Shown here one piece after another: positions 12,787 through 24,591 of a DNA stretch of 64,000 nucleotides. The notes under the pieces were generated by a model. That model saw only the letters and a program-made list of their open reading frames with translations. It was not told where the DNA came from and did no database searches. The DNA lies in assembly GCA_037074585.1 (NCBI GenBank), contig CM073494.1, forward strand, positions 64,969,501 through 65,033,500. Direction: 5' to 3'. The number at the start of each line of letters is the position of its first letter. Position 1 is the first letter of the stretch. A program made the translations under genes and the position numbers. The stretch comes from Biancaea sappan. Lineage: Eukaryota; Streptophyta; Magnoliopsida; Fabales; Fabaceae.

Positions 12787-14260
12787 TCTCCCTACACTAT
12801 TGACCGAAGAACAAAAATTAAACCCAAGAGTCTAGCCATAATCTCATCAAAGTCTTTTTTAGTTTTGCAAAGGAACAACAAGTCAAGATTACATTGCTTA
12901 ACAAGCAGCTTCATTGCTTTAATTGCATGGGGGTTCCCAACCCCCGATAGTTCAACTAAAGGATGCTGCTTTTAACAAAAAAGGTGTTTCTGTTTCCTTT
13001 TGCTTTTTGTATTTATGATCTTTATTCCATTCTCTTTCAAGGCTATCAACGATCAATGAATTTGTCATTCTTTTAAGCCCTTGATATGTCTTTTCCAAAC
13101 TAGAAGCCTCTTGCAAATTCCTAGTCATCCTTTTCCATTTTCCCCCTTTGCTTTTAGTGCTTCCAGATTGCAATTTGAAATCTTTTTCTATTCCTGACTT
13201 TGTATAGGTAGTAATATTTTTCATCTCAAAATTCCCTTCCTAATGTATATTAACCAAGCCATTGATATCACCTTCATGCTACTTGTCTTTCTCTATCTCT
13301 GCTACTTGAGTCTTCTCCAAACAATCTGACCATGTTGTTCTCTCTTGGATTTTCACATTTAATGGCATAAGGTTCCCTTGTACAGCTATGGTCTCATTTT
13401 TACCAAACGCATCTGCATTGTTGCTCCCTTCTTCAAAGCTTATCTTGGCCATACCATCTGTCATCTCCTTCATATTTCTTTCCTTTTTCTTTTTATACTT
13501 ATCTGGTTTCTTACTTCTTTTCCTGTTGTCTTGTATTGGCTCAATCGGATTCCAATTTGAGCAGCCTTAATCTATGGTCCTAAATCTAGCGAAACTGAGC
13601 CTTCTCTATTCACATCAGCATAGAACTTATCTTCATGACACCCACTTTCCCACAATGGTTGCAGAAGAATCCCAATCTTTCATATTTAATGTCAGCCCAA
13701 ATTAAACCATAGTTTCATGGTCTATCTCGAAACCATCACGAAGAGGATTGATAACATTGTACTCAATTTAAGGTTTCAAGAAGACTTCTTTACTAGCCTT
13801 AGAAATATATATATTTGCTTCAAGTACTCTCCTAATTTTTTTCGCAATCTTTGCACAAATTGCCTTTGTCTTACAGTGAGATGAAAGCCCTTAAATTTGA
13901 ATCCATATTTTAATCATATTGAATGATTCCTCTTATAGCTTCATCCTCTTCTCCCATATCTTTAAAATAAGCGACGAATTCCTAAAGATCCACGATCCCC
14001 CTGATAATACCCTTTGCAGATCGCATTCCTTTTCAAAAAAAAAAACTAGAAAATCTTGCTGTCTTATCTCTTCCACTATGAAACCCACTAGATGTTCCCA
14101 GATACTACTAAATGCTACCTCCAAAGCTTCTTTATTAACTAGTTTTCTTGTTAAAACTTTCTTCACTCTCATTTAATCATATCTTGTTCATTTATCCTCA
14201 CAGGTTCATCTCCCCTAGCCTCGAATTGGGAATGAAGCAAGCCCCTTGCAGAATCCATAG
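12787..14260 (-). pseudogene. LINE ORF1 remnant and start of the endonuclease domain
   Basis: At 13933-14172 the minus-strand translation has VLTRKLVNKEALEVAFSSIW and, further on, FFFEKECDLQRVLSGGSWIF. This is the DUF4283 pattern that opens plant L1 ORF1 proteins. A possible start lies near 14259 but is separated from the domain by a frameshift. From about 13.56 down to 12.95 kb come Lys/Ser-rich pieces without a clear zinc knuckle. At 12.79-12.95 kb a segment with GNPHAIKAMKLLVKQCNLD followed by LLFLCKTK corresponds to the start of the endonuclease (the GLGNP...SETK motif), with the catalytic Glu changed to Cys or Lys. It is truncated by the solo LTR. Confidence 0.7.
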
Positions 14261-14400
14261 AAGTGACAATGTTGTGATGAGCTTGAAAAGAAACTTCCTC
14301 GGCCTTGTCAGAAAAGAAAACTCTCCCTGAACTTCAAGAAACCCTTCAGATCTTCTAACAGAGTTCTTGAAGCTTCGTATATATGTAAAATGCATGAGAA

Positions 14401-15029
14401 AAATATGTAAAATGCATGACAGGGACTACAATGAAAGAAATAAAAAGTTTAAAGAGGTTGATTTAATTTTAGAAAAATATATTCTAGGACTAGGGACCTA
14501 GATGAAGCTAAATATGATCTTAAATCATGCAAAGGACAAAGGAAAAATATTAAAACAGAAAATTTTTTAACAGAAAAATGAAATTTTAGATAAAATTCGA
14601 TTTTAATTGAAATTATGGATTGTATAAAAAGGGACCAAACTAGAATTTAATTTCATATGAATATATCAAATAAAAACTAATTTATTTTGTTTAAATTAGT
14701 TATTTGAATTATCATGTGAATATTTATATAGATTTATATTTATCTAGTTTGTATATTTCTATATTATATTTAAATTTTTCATGTGTGGCGCTGACGTGGC
14801 ACTTAATACTGATGTAAGCGTCCCAGTCAGTGCCACGTGTCCCAGACCCACCGTTGACCGACAATTGACTGACATCGGAGACCATTTTTTGGGGTTTTGG
14901 AAACTACAAGGACCAAATCCTCCATTTTTAAAGTATATGGACTAAATCCTCTATTAAATAAAACTATATGGACCTGATTTATATTTTAACCTAATATTAA
15001 AGAAAAAAGTTCAATATGGGAGCTAGTAC
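14401..15029. other. Interval between two LINEs
   Basis: No coding content. The part from about 14760 to 14995 has phrases such as GGACCAAATCCTCC and GGACTAAATCC repeated at about 30-bp spacing, together with GACGTGGCA/TGCCACGTG. This resembles non-coding retroelement sequence often seen in plants, but I cannot assign a family. The phrase ATATGTAAAATGCATGA occurs twice at 14383-14419. Confidence 0.5.
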
Positions 15030-15851
15030 ATCAAAGTGAAAATCATATCAAAAAAATAAAGCTGGCAAGACTAAAAGTTTAGCTAGTTGATAAGTTCAGT
15101 ATATATTGAGCATTATCAAAAACAAGAGCATAATCATAAGTCCTAGGAGGAAGAATTTTTTTCTCAACTTCCCTTACCAACACATCTGCGCATCTATTAT
15201 GAGCTCATGAGATCTTTGACTGTTTGAATTCTTCAAAAGGCTAGAGCAAAAACCTACAATTAATCATGATAATGGCAAGAGGATGAGCATTGCTAACTTT
15301 ATGTGAAGATAGATTAAAGACCTCCTAGCAATCAAGTTCAATTCAATTTTTTTTGTTATATAAAGAGGAAGCAATCTCCAAACCAATCTTTATAGTCTAA
15401 GCATCAGCCAATTCTATTCCTCCTATTCCAGTGAATTTTGCTAAACCAAGGTACCATTCTCCTTTATCTGTTCGGATCACTCCTCTAGTAGCTATGAAGT
15501 TGTTTTTCATTGATCTATCAAAATTAAGCTTACACCAACCAACACTGGGTTTATTCCAAGAAAGATAAGAGATTTGAGAATTTTCATTAGAAGGTTGGGG
15601 AGTTTTTGCAATTTCATTTTGAGAATAGAACCAAAACTCAGGTACCTTGTGACTTGATCAGTTTTGACAGATTGCAAACGTCAAAAGGTGTATTTTGAAG
15701 AAAAAATCTTTTTATTTTTAGCAAGCCAAATATTTCTTAAGGCGTACAAGAAAAGAGTTCCCCAAGGGATCTAGAAGGTGACATGTTGAGTGTTTCTACT
15801 GTTCACGAAGACCCAAAGTTTACAATCATCCATAAAGAAGTTCGAGGGGGG

Positions 15852-16160
15852 TTAAGAGTTTCCTAAAGCTATTTCACTAAGGAGCAGTCTCTGAAAGCAT
15901 TGTGATTTAGGGGCTATATGACAGAGAAGATAGTGATCAGATAAATGCCCTATCCTTTTACAGAGGGTCTTATTTATAGGGAGGACTTTGTTGCAAACTT
16001 GACAAAGAAACAAATTTTCTCTAGGGTGAGCAATAATTTTCCATATCCAGGAGAAGGAATGCTTTTGGTAAGAGCAATCATGGTTAGTAGCACGACTCAA
16101 GTTTTTTATTTTTTGATATGCTAATTTTGAGGAGAACAAGCCCATTTTAATTAAGGCCAA
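15852..16160 (-). pseudogene. LINE 2 zf-RVT region
   Basis: One open piece of 102 residues: FSWIWKIIAHPRENLFLCQ, then CNKVLPINKTLCKRIG and a C-x-x-C/H-type segment (HYLLCHIAPKSQC). This matches the zf-RVT domain of plant L1 ORF2. It is followed on the minus strand (15.6-15.1 kb) by degraded RVT_3 RNase H sequence and preceded by RT-distal sequence. Confidence 0.78.
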
Positions 16161-17280
16161 CTTTTCTTATCATCTGGGAAAGTTTGTTGTTGAGCTAGAG
16201 GTTAAGAGATAATTTCAAGGGTGAGATGGGCAGGAAGACTTTCAAAATTCTAGAATTTCCCTTTCTGATTTACTTTGGTAATTGTTTCAATTATTCAAGT
16301 TTCTTTAAATTTGGGTAGAGGACAAATAAAGTTTAATCTTAGGGGTTCATGAAGCCAGCAGTCAAACTAAAAGTTTGTTCTATCTCCTTTTCCTATTATG
16401 GATTTTGTGCATTGGTGGAAAAGGGTGAAAAATTGCTGCAAGTTTTTATAAGTATAGGAGCGATGCTATTTCTTGTTCTTGAGGTCCATTCCATATTTAT
16501 TCATAATGATCATAGACCAGTCATGTTGAGGGGAATTAGAGAAATTATGGATCAAGCTAAGCATGTGGATTTTGTTTTGATGTTCAGCTTGTCTAATGCT
16601 TAAGCCACCTGTGTATTTTGGTCACATCATTTTTTACTAGCTTAAAGTATGGATTTTCCTAATTTCTTCTAAGTGGACCCAAAAGGAGTTTCTCATTTTC
16701 TGGTCAATTTTATTAAGGATAACTTTCAGGAGATAAACAGTTTTCATTTGGTGACTAGTAATACTAAAAATGGTTGAGTTTATTAGCTGAGTTCTACCAA
16801 CTTTTGAAAGCAAGTTTGCTTTCTATCCTTGAAGTTTTTTGTCGATTTTGTCAATATTGAAGTAGAATACTAAATTTCTATGAGTAAGTTTAAGGGGAAA
16901 GCCAAGGTAAAATCCTATATCAGTATAAGTCCTAATGCCCAGTGTATTTTCAAGGAGATTTTTAATTTTAGGTCCTACAGTACTTGACATCCAAGCTTTT
17001 CATTTTTCAAGGTTTATTCTTAAGCCACTTAAGGAGGAGAAAGAAGTGATCACATCATTAATAGCTTCAATGTTAGTAGCATTTGCTTTTGCAAAAAGGA
17101 GTATATTATCCGCAAAAAGGAGGTGGAAAATATTAGGGTTTTATTTTTGAATTTGAAAGGATACCATTTTTTTAAAGTAATTTTTTGTTCAATGAGATAA
17201 GTAATAAGTTCCATTCCTAAAATAAAGATATAAGGAGATATAGGATCTCCTTGTCTGATCCCTTATTCCTTATAGCACAA
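16160..17280 (-). pseudogene. LINE 2 reverse transcriptase, C-terminal part
   Basis: Minus-strand translation shows GIRQGDPISPYIFIL and GMELITYLIEQ (17.19-17.26 kb), then a segment equivalent to the FADD box with ILLFAKANATNIEAINDVI (about 17.05-17.12 kb) and SGLRINLEK. After it come FYLGFPLKL and GWKANLLSKVGRTQLINS, typical post-catalytic L1 motifs. Several frame changes are needed. The reading ends at about 17280, where the sequence turns into the inverted upstream segment. Confidence 0.75.
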
Positions 17281-17289
17281 AAAATGATG

Positions 17290-17465
17290 AACTCAATGAA
17301 GCATTCCAAAAATAAAGATGGCCGGATGATGATCAAGATTGATATTAAAAGAAGCCTTTGATACTATCTATTGGGATTTCATTGAAAAAATGCTAATTCT
17401 GTACAAATTTCCCACTACCATGAGATGCCTAATCATCTCTTACTTAAAGAATATGTTGATTACAC
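17290..17465 (+). pseudogene. Inverted 5' piece of LINE 2 (RT palm motif A)
   Basis: On the plus strand, opposite to the rest of the LINE, the translation gives GRMMIKIDIK and then, after a one-base frameshift, EAFDTIYWDFIEKMLILYKF (frame starting 17339) and RCLIISYLKNMLITP. This is the RT palm segment that normally lies just upstream of the GxRQGDP motif, here found on the minus strand at 17.25 kb. Confidence 0.8.
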
Positions 17466-17537
17466 CCGGATCAGGCATCTATGATCTTCGAATTTATGGC
17501 CGTCAAATCAGCATGCCTGCTCTTCGACTGAAGAAGA

Positions 17538-17830
17538 GCACCTTACTCTTCAAATTTATGGCCGTTAGATTAGCTTAGGGAACGGCCCAGATTGAGTTCT
17601 GGTAGGAGAAGCTAGGTCTTTGAATCAACGCGATCCAATGGCCTAGATTGCATAGAGTCATTTAATGAAATTCACCATTTTGCCTTCTTTTTTTAACACA
17701 TCAATGCTCGACATGTGTCCAGCTTTGGCTTGCCTACCCACATTTTGATTCTGTTCATGCATACCTAACTCGGTGGCTCTTGTTTGACTTTTTTTAAAAA
17801 ATAAAATGCCCCCAATCAGCACTTGCCACA
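17538..17830 (+). repeat. MULE terminal inverted repeat, left
   Basis: Inverted match to 24592-24899. The match ends after CACATGTC near 17835, beyond which the two sides diverge. Confidence 0.82.
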
Positions 17831-18948
17831 TGTCAAACATTGGCCTTGCGTCCTTCTTTTCTTCTCCTAGCTCCAGTCTTGTCTCCTGCATGCCATATCC
17901 TCTTCTTTATCTGGCATTACTCCTCCATTTGCTGTCCGCCGTTAGTTTTTACAAAAGAGGAGTTCTTCCCCTTATCTTCTTCCTCGTCTCTCTCTCTTTC
18001 TTCCCATCTCTGTTCATCTTCCTCGTCTCTTTCTCTCTCTCTATTTCCATTTCTTTTCAGTTCAATAATTATCTCTATTTCCATAGCCCATTTAGTGTAG
18101 TAATTAACACTACCATAATTAAGCAAAAAGTTTTAAGTTTTTTCCCTTTCTGGTAAACAAAAAGTAATTAACAGTACCAGTAATTAACACTACCAGGATT
18201 CCATAATTATTCTTTCAATTTTTCCCTTTCTGGTAAACAAAAAGTAAGAAAATACAACACATCTATAAATTCTTTTCTCTACCTGCAAACTGAGGCCAAG
18301 AATGATCTACAAATTCACATTCCACCACCATATTGTCAAAAGTTGTAAATTTCTCTAAGCGAAATTCCATAAACTACAATTTACATAAAAGTAAAGAAAA
18401 AGAAAACACACACACACACATATAGGTGTTACAATGGCATATGTTCCCCTTCTTATTCTAACTTATTACAAATTCATGAACCAAAAGTCCACAGAAACAT
18501 ATTCCAAATAGAAAAATCAATTGTTATTCCTATAACAGAAACAAAAGTAGAGTATAGTAGTAAGATTAGCCTAATTCTATAGAAATTCCTCTTCCTCCAT
18601 GATTTCCAATTGCACAAGCCCTTCCCTCCATCAACATCATTAAGATTAGCAGAAAACACAGTGACACATTCAAAATAAAAAGCCAAGGTGTAGTGGGCAA
18701 ATTGGCCCTACTACTAACCAACTTAAAAAGCCAATTGATATAATACTTAATCAATTTCTACAGTTCTATGACTCCACTGATATAATCAATTTCTCCAAAA
18801 TCTAATTTTGCTTTTATGATGTACTCAGTGACTCCACTGATATTTCTCCATGTTATGTAAAAATGAATGGGAAGTTTTCACTGGAGAAAAATAAGAAGCT
18901 TCTTAATGTTGGATCAAATACACACACACAAAAACATACACACATATA
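17831..18948. other. MULE internal 3' sequence
   Basis: A C/T-rich block (about 17930-18060) gives long Leu/Ser/Phe open frames that I regard as composition artefacts. The phrase CCCTTTCTGGTAAACAAAAA occurs at about 18143 and again at about 18223, 80 bp apart. CTCCACTGATAT recurs near 18770 and 18832. No gene was recognised. Confidence 0.5.
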
Positions 18949-18953
18949 TGTAT
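18949..18953. repeat. Target-site duplication of solo LTR 2 (left)
   Basis: TGTAT, repeated at 21106-21110. Confidence 0.88.
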
Positions 18954-19803
18954 TGTGATATCCACCAATTTTGGAGTATCATACGTTTGAGAGTATTCTG
19001 GTATTTACAGCATTATTTTGGTTGTTTATTTTAGTCATTTTGATTTTCATATTTAATTGTTCTCTTAGAATATTATTTATGAAAATTAAGTTAAATGACT
19101 AGACTATATATTATTAACATTGTGTGATGTATTTCTATGAATAGTAAAATCTATGGAAAAATAGACTGAATTTATTTTATTTGGAAAAATAATTATAAGT
19201 CCTGTTATATGGGATAAGTGAATTTGGATATTGGGTAAGGGTACTCATGGATTACCCATTAACCCACCTTGCCATATAGTCTTCATCTTTTCTCTTTCTT
19301 CCATTTTCACAATTACACACAAAGAGGCAAGAAGGAGGAAATGAGTTTTCTCTCAACTCTCTCATTAATATATTCCAACTTTTTCTATTGATCTTTGATT
19401 CTCCAATTATTTTCTGGTCTCTTGGAATTTGTCGGAGTTAGAGGTAACTATCATCTTCTTCTATTTCTCCAATTCATCCATTGATGCCCTAAGTGAAGAA
19501 ATTGGGTATTTTCTTGATTTTTCTATAAATATAGTTTTCTTTGCTTCTTTCTCTTGTTTTCTTTTGAGAAGATTAAGGAAATTGTTTTATGGAAAGAATT
19601 AGCATCATGATCCCATATTTTAAGTATAACCCATTTATGTGAAAGTTCGAGGAAGTTTGGGAAAAATCATGAATCAACTCAATTTTGTTCTTAGAATTCA
19701 TTTTTAACCTTTCAAAAGGTTTTAGAGATCATATTTGGAACTTAGGATCAAGTGAAAGAAACAAAGAGTTGAAGGATGAAAATTTTCCAGATTTTTTCAG
19801 AGT

Positions 19804-20052
19804 TGTTGTAGTGTCAGTGGTGATTAGTTGACCATTAGCGGTTACTGTAACAAACCGTTACTGTAGCGTCGGTGGTGGTTAGTTAACCATTAACGGGTAC
19901 TATAGCAAAATGTTACTGTAGCATCGGTGGTGGTTAGTTGACCATTAGCGGTTACTGTAGCAAATAGTTACTGTAGCATCGGTGGTGGTTAGTTAACCAT
20001 TAGCTATTATTGTAGCAACCGTTAATTGACCGTTAACCGTTACTGTAGCAAT
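19804..20052. repeat. Tandem repeat inside solo LTR 2 (GTTACTGTAGC type)
   Basis: About four imperfect copies of a roughly 60-bp unit containing GTTACTGTAGCATCGGTGG and TTAGTTGACCATTAGC. The corresponding region of the complete element's LTRs has shorter GCTACAGTAACGG units. Confidence 0.85.
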
Positions 20053-20418
20053 CAGAAAATATTACATATTTTTATGATTTTGTTCCCTTTCTTATGTTTT
20101 CTTGTGATATCTTTTACTAAGAAATTTTCCTACACAAATTCTAGTGTGGACAAGGTAAATTGGACAAATATCAAGGTGAGTGAATAACCTTGCTAAACTA
20201 ATTTGGTATTATTAGACAAAGTATAATATAAGTCTCATTTACAAGATTATTGAAATGTTAAATAATCAACCTTCTAGTTGATAATATATGATGATTGCTA
20301 TGATTGTTTATAGAAATTCAAAAGAATACATGTATGTATCAATTAAGCTATTTATAGTAGTTATAATGTGTACTAATTTTTCACTGTCTTACTGGTGAAC
20401 AAACTTCTACTGTTATCT

Positions 20419-20590
20419 ATGCACAAAAAGTTTGAGGGTTAAATTCCTAAGTCACTCAGTGTAAGTATCTACGACACAAATATAAAGTGATTGAGGGTTT
20501 GATCACCCAAGAAATCATACGAAAATCTACGGCACAAATACAAAGTGATTAAGGGTCTGATCACCCAAGAAATCATACGCAAATTCAAAC
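20419..20590. repeat. Tandem repeat inside solo LTR 2 (about 65-bp unit)
   Basis: Two to three copies of a unit with ACAAAGTGATTGAGGGT and CACCCAAGAAATCATACG. It occupies the place of the five 57-60-bp units in the complete element's LTR. Confidence 0.75.
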
Positions 20591-21105
20591 AAATATAATA
20601 CTACGGTTGTGTAAAATGAATGATAGATTGACTATGTTAGTAAGTGTAGTATTTATACTTATGATATTTTATATGGTACAGTTATTTACTTACTGAGTTT
20701 TTAAATAAACTTACACTCCCCGTGATTGTCTTTTCAGATACAGTAAGTGGGGAGGAAGAATATCCGACCCTTGGAGTTATTCTCCATCTTTGTCTGGTGG
20801 GATACCAGTATTGATTAATGTAAATTTTAGGAATGCTTTGTATAGGTCTCCTAGGTTGCGATGTTTTAAACATATCAGATTATGTATACCTGTGTTTGTT
20901 ATTCAGATGATTATAATTCTGTTGTGTGGAATATATGATAAAGGTTGAATGTAAAACCTTATGGAGTAGATGTAAATAACTCATGTTTGAGAATTTTACC
21001 AAATGAGTAGTTGTAGATATTAAAATATTTCAGGATTTTGGGATACCACTGAGGTTTTTTCTAAAAATAGTATCTTTTCACATGTTCAATTTTTGGAATG
21101 TGACA

Positions 21106-21110
21106 TGTAT
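21106..21110. repeat. Target-site duplication of solo LTR 2 (right)
   Basis: TGTAT, identical to 18949-18953. Confidence 0.88.
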
Positions 21111-21782
21111 ACACATATATATCACAGTTTTCCAATCTATAAGATATTTTAAGCAAATTAAATTTAAATTCAATTTGGAGTCATTTAAAATATAAAAGAA
21201 TGTGTCTAATGCTGACAAATTAAATTTAAATTCAAATGGTCCCATAATCAATAGAAAAGTTGCATATTTCTCAAATGTTTGCTCCTCTCGGCACCAGTTG
21301 TTTTTCTCCGAGCTACACATAAAGGACATTGTAGCTATTTAAATATTCTACATAATCTAAAGGTACCAACTACAAATGTTACTTAAGTTAGTATTTACAA
21401 ATGCAAGATTTAAATGAACATGGAACTAACTTCAATGGTTTGAATGTGAAAAATCATTAGTAAATTGCAATTCCTCCAACGACGCCATAGGATGGTCAAT
21501 CGGCGCCTAAATTAAGAAAGAGTACACATTAAAGTACTTACATATTACAATGACTAAAAAAACCCCAATGTTACATAATGAAAATCTAACTATTAACATC
21601 TCAGTGAAGCTTATTTCAGGAGCATGTGTTTGGGATGCTAGAGGGATTGAGCAAGTTACTACTTGTATCGCTTTGTTCCTCTACACATAGAAAGGTGAAA
21701 TGAGTTAGACATAAGAGATTAGATAGACAAAAGGGTTTAGGATTAAACACATGAAAACATAATTAACTTACTGTAGTCAGTA
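21111..21782. other. MULE internal sequence downstream of the transposase
   Basis: AT-rich. The phrase AAATTAAATTTAAATTCAA occurs twice (21156-21175 and 21218-21236). No gene was recognised. Confidence 0.45.
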
Positions 21783-23803
21783 TTACTCCTTGTTTTTTCC
21801 TCCCCCGGCCCTCAACACAACTCCTAAAGTGCCTTTTGTTGTTTGCTCCATCTCACTGCTTGAATCTTGTTGGTTGTGGTGTGGAGCGGTGGTGGCATTA
21901 AGATCGACATCTGGACCCTTTCTTGTCAAATGAAGCTCAGTAAGTTGTTTTTGCAACGCCGACATAGAGTTCAACATCAGTGAGGTTCCTTCCAATGATT
22001 TGCTTGCTTAAGCTAATAGAGATATTGATTTTCGATTGAGGTCTCTAAACTGATGAGTAACTTGCAGCCTCGGATCCTCCTTTATCTTTCTCCCTGTAGC
22101 ATCATATACGACACTGACTCTCGTCTTATTCATCTATTGAGGTAAAATGTATGAAGCAAAGACTACTTTTATGTCTGATGTCGTAGACCTTCAATGCATG
22201 GTAGTAGAGAATACCAAAGGTCTCAAACTTTCGACAAGAATAGGTGACTATATGATTCGAAGAATCAAATGACATAATCTAATCTTTATCAACTAGAGAA
22301 ATGATATATTGTATCATCAACTGAATCTCGTCTTTTCTCTTAACACACGTCTAAATTATCTCATCATATTCTTATTGGAACAAGAAAAAAATAGTGGGAG
22401 TATAACTCTCAAAAAGTTATTTTAGCATAAGCGACCTCAGGTTACTCAAATGTGAAATTTTCTCCCTAGTATCATACTCACTCTTTAACTCCCTGTATCG
22501 CTTCTCATCCACAAGTCTTTCAAATTGTTTTAAGAACTAAACAAGGTCTAACTATGGATTAAGTAAATCTTTAAGATCTGAGTTGAGACTCTCACTAAGC
22601 TGTGTGTTTCGAATACCATATATGAAAGCTCTCTTCATAAAACAAGTAGCCTATTTTTCCTTCAACTAGTATGTCGATGCTATCCATATATTGTCCTTGA
22701 CATTATGCTCTGCACAATTTTAGACCACGCTGCTTCAAATGCATCTTCATCAATGATTTCGTACATGCAATATGAAATTTTGCTCAATATATTTTGTACA
22801 TGCAACAACTGAGTGAGGTGTTTTATGGCAATTCCACATCAAATGCCATGTGCAAAAACTACACATGGTGTCTGGCATAACCTCAAACAGTGCCCTTGCC
22901 ATTGCTGCATCCTGGTCAGTAAAGATAGTGATAGACCTTTTATGCCCTGGTCAGTAAAGATAGTGATAGACCTTTTATGCCCATGAGCTTGTAGGAAAGT
23001 TTTAAATAGCCACTCAAAAGATTCTGCGATCTCATCATATAATAAGTCGGCTCCATAAATCATTGTTCCCTTAAATCACAAAACACAGCAAGAGGCTTGT
23101 TTTTCTTATTCGTACCAAAGGTGGTATCAAGTGAGACCACATCACCGAATAGTCAGTAGTCAATCAACATCCTCACATATGTCCAAAATACATTAGTGAT
23201 CTATTCCTCTACATCTAATTGATATGCATGAAAAAACGAAGGATTCTCTAATGATTGCCCTTGAAAGTATTTGATTAAGACACTAGCTTCCCCATAAGTC
23301 ATGCTTCTTGCTCTTCTCAACTTAAGATAGTTTTTTACGTCATCCCTAGTGTATCTAATATTTGTTCTTCCTCCCGTATGTACACTCATTAGACCAAAAG
23401 TGGCCTTTGGCCTAAGGCCAGGTTCGCTGCTAGTTTTATCTCATGGGCCTAAATTTCATAAATATGTCACTGTGAGGGAAGCATATGAGTTGTCTCCAGA
23501 ACGTGTAGCTCATGGTTATGCTCCCCTATGAATTGTTTCACTCTATACTTCCAATCAACTGGTTCCAAGACTAAATGAGCCATACAACCCGTTCTAGTCT
23601 CTTGATGGGGATTTTTAACATTTCCACCCCTCTTGTCTACACCTGTAAAGCCCTCCTTTGAAGAAACAAACTTCACCAACACAATTATAGTTTTATCCTT
23701 TTTGCTTATATTATGACTATCCTTTCTCACTCCAAATCCATTTTTGCCATCATCCACCCTCCAAAAACTCCATTCCTACCTCGGGGTTCAATTCTTCCTC
23801 CAT
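21783..23803 (-). pseudogene. FAR1/MULE transposase, broken
   Basis: A relic of a FAR1-family MULE transposase, the DNA-binding and DDE enzyme that would cut and join the element's ends in the nucleus. A plausible start is near 23803. At 23467-23757 is the FAR1 DNA-binding domain: GFGVRKDSHN, then FVSSKEGF (the usual first Cys is Ser), RTGCMAHL and EHNHELH. At 23201-23389 follows the linker region, then stops. The MULE core is visible as FGDVVSLDTTFGTNKKNKPL (about 23.1-23.15 kb) with the first catalytic Asp, and FTDQ (about 22.91 kb) with the second. The C-terminal tail is open at 21783-21995. Stops, frameshifts and a 35-bp duplication at the second Asp motif disable it. Confidence 0.85.
22912..22981. 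repeat. Exact 35-bp tandem duplication in the transposase
   Basis: 22912-22946 and 22947-22981 are identical (starting CTGGTCAGTAAAGATAG). The unit covers the conserved TIFTDQ motif and, being 35 bp, shifts the frame. Confidence 0.96.
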
Positions 23804-24591
23804 CGTAGTTTTTAATTGATTGTCTACAATACATACACACATAATTAACAAAACTAACACACACACATAACATAAGGAAAGAGCAGTAAAACAAATATAT
23901 TTTACTTTTTCTTAAATTACCAAACAATTCAAAAGGGGATGAACTTCAATGAGGATTCTAAAGGAATTTAACTAATACACCTAACAAAAGAATTTACCAT
24001 AATAGAATAGAGATCAAGTTATGTGTAGTTTATGCCAAAATAAAATGAAAGACGTAGAATATATAATCAAAACACTGAAGAAAAAACAAAATGATTGAAC
24101 AAAGTTCCATTGAAATTTCTGATTGTTTTATTCAAACTATATAAGGGCTTGACTCTTGATCTATTTTCTTAACTTTTTGTAATTGTAAAATCCCTCCCTC
24201 TTCAATCAAATATAACAAAACTAACACACAGAGTATATTTAGAAACCAGTGTATATATATATACATATATATCTTCAATACTGTGAGTATATACAAAGAA
24301 ATGGAATCTTGAATATATATATATATATAAAAATCCGAGTATATATTTATAAACCTTTGAGCAGGTTGTTACAAGGGACGATAATGGAGGATACTGATTT
24401 GATGAACAATGCACAACGGAGAATGAAAAGTCGGATGACAACAACAAACGTTGTCAATGCTGAAGAACGACCGAGAATGATGACTGAGGACGGAGAACGC
24501 AGTGCGAAGATGCTCTGGTGTTGGCTAAAGAAGATGGCGGGAAAAGGCTGTTGGTGCTTAGAGATGAAGAAAATAGAGAGAGTGGGTATTA
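23804..24591. other. MULE upstream (5') sequence
   Basis: AT-rich with TA runs near 24250-24345. The plus-strand open frame at 24249-24605 has no recognisable domain and looks like chance. It would be the promoter side of the transposase gene. Confidence 0.4.

Larger units (their letters stand above)
15030..17465 (-). mobile_element. Second L1-type LINE, 5'-truncated with an inverted 5' piece
   Basis: The 3' part (about 15.03-17.28 kb) reads on the minus strand: GIRQGDPISPYIFIL near 17.25 kb, a FAD-type catalytic box near 17.11 kb, zf-RVT at 15852-16160, and RNase H-like sequence to about 15.1 kb. The preceding RT segment (motif A with the Asp) is present but on the opposite strand at about 17290-17460. 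Together the two pieces are nearly contiguous in LINE coordinates and missing only a short stretch. That arrangement is the hallmark of twin priming during L1 insertion. No poly(A) tail or target duplication was resolved. Frameshifts and stops make it non-functional. Confidence 0.78.
18954..21105 (+). mobile_element. Solo LTR related to the complete Ty3 element
   Basis: A 2152-bp segment from TGTGATATCC to ATTTTTGGAATGTGACA, with TGTAT duplicated on both sides. Along its length it matches, in reverse complement, the LTRs of the element at 33110-42062. Shared parts are the CATATTTAATTGTTCTCT and ATTATTTATGAAAATT blocks near the start, the GTTACTGTAGC repeats in the middle, and AACATGTGAAAAGATACTA (on the other strand) at the end. 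It is clearly more diverged than the two LTRs of that element are from each other. No internal region remains, so it is a recombination product inside the MULE. Confidence 0.9.

Noticed and set aside
17806..18156. 116-codon Leu/Ser/Phe-rich open frame looking like a membrane protein
   Set aside because: It arises from a C/T-rich block inside the MULE, with overlapping open frames in the other register and strand; no known domain.
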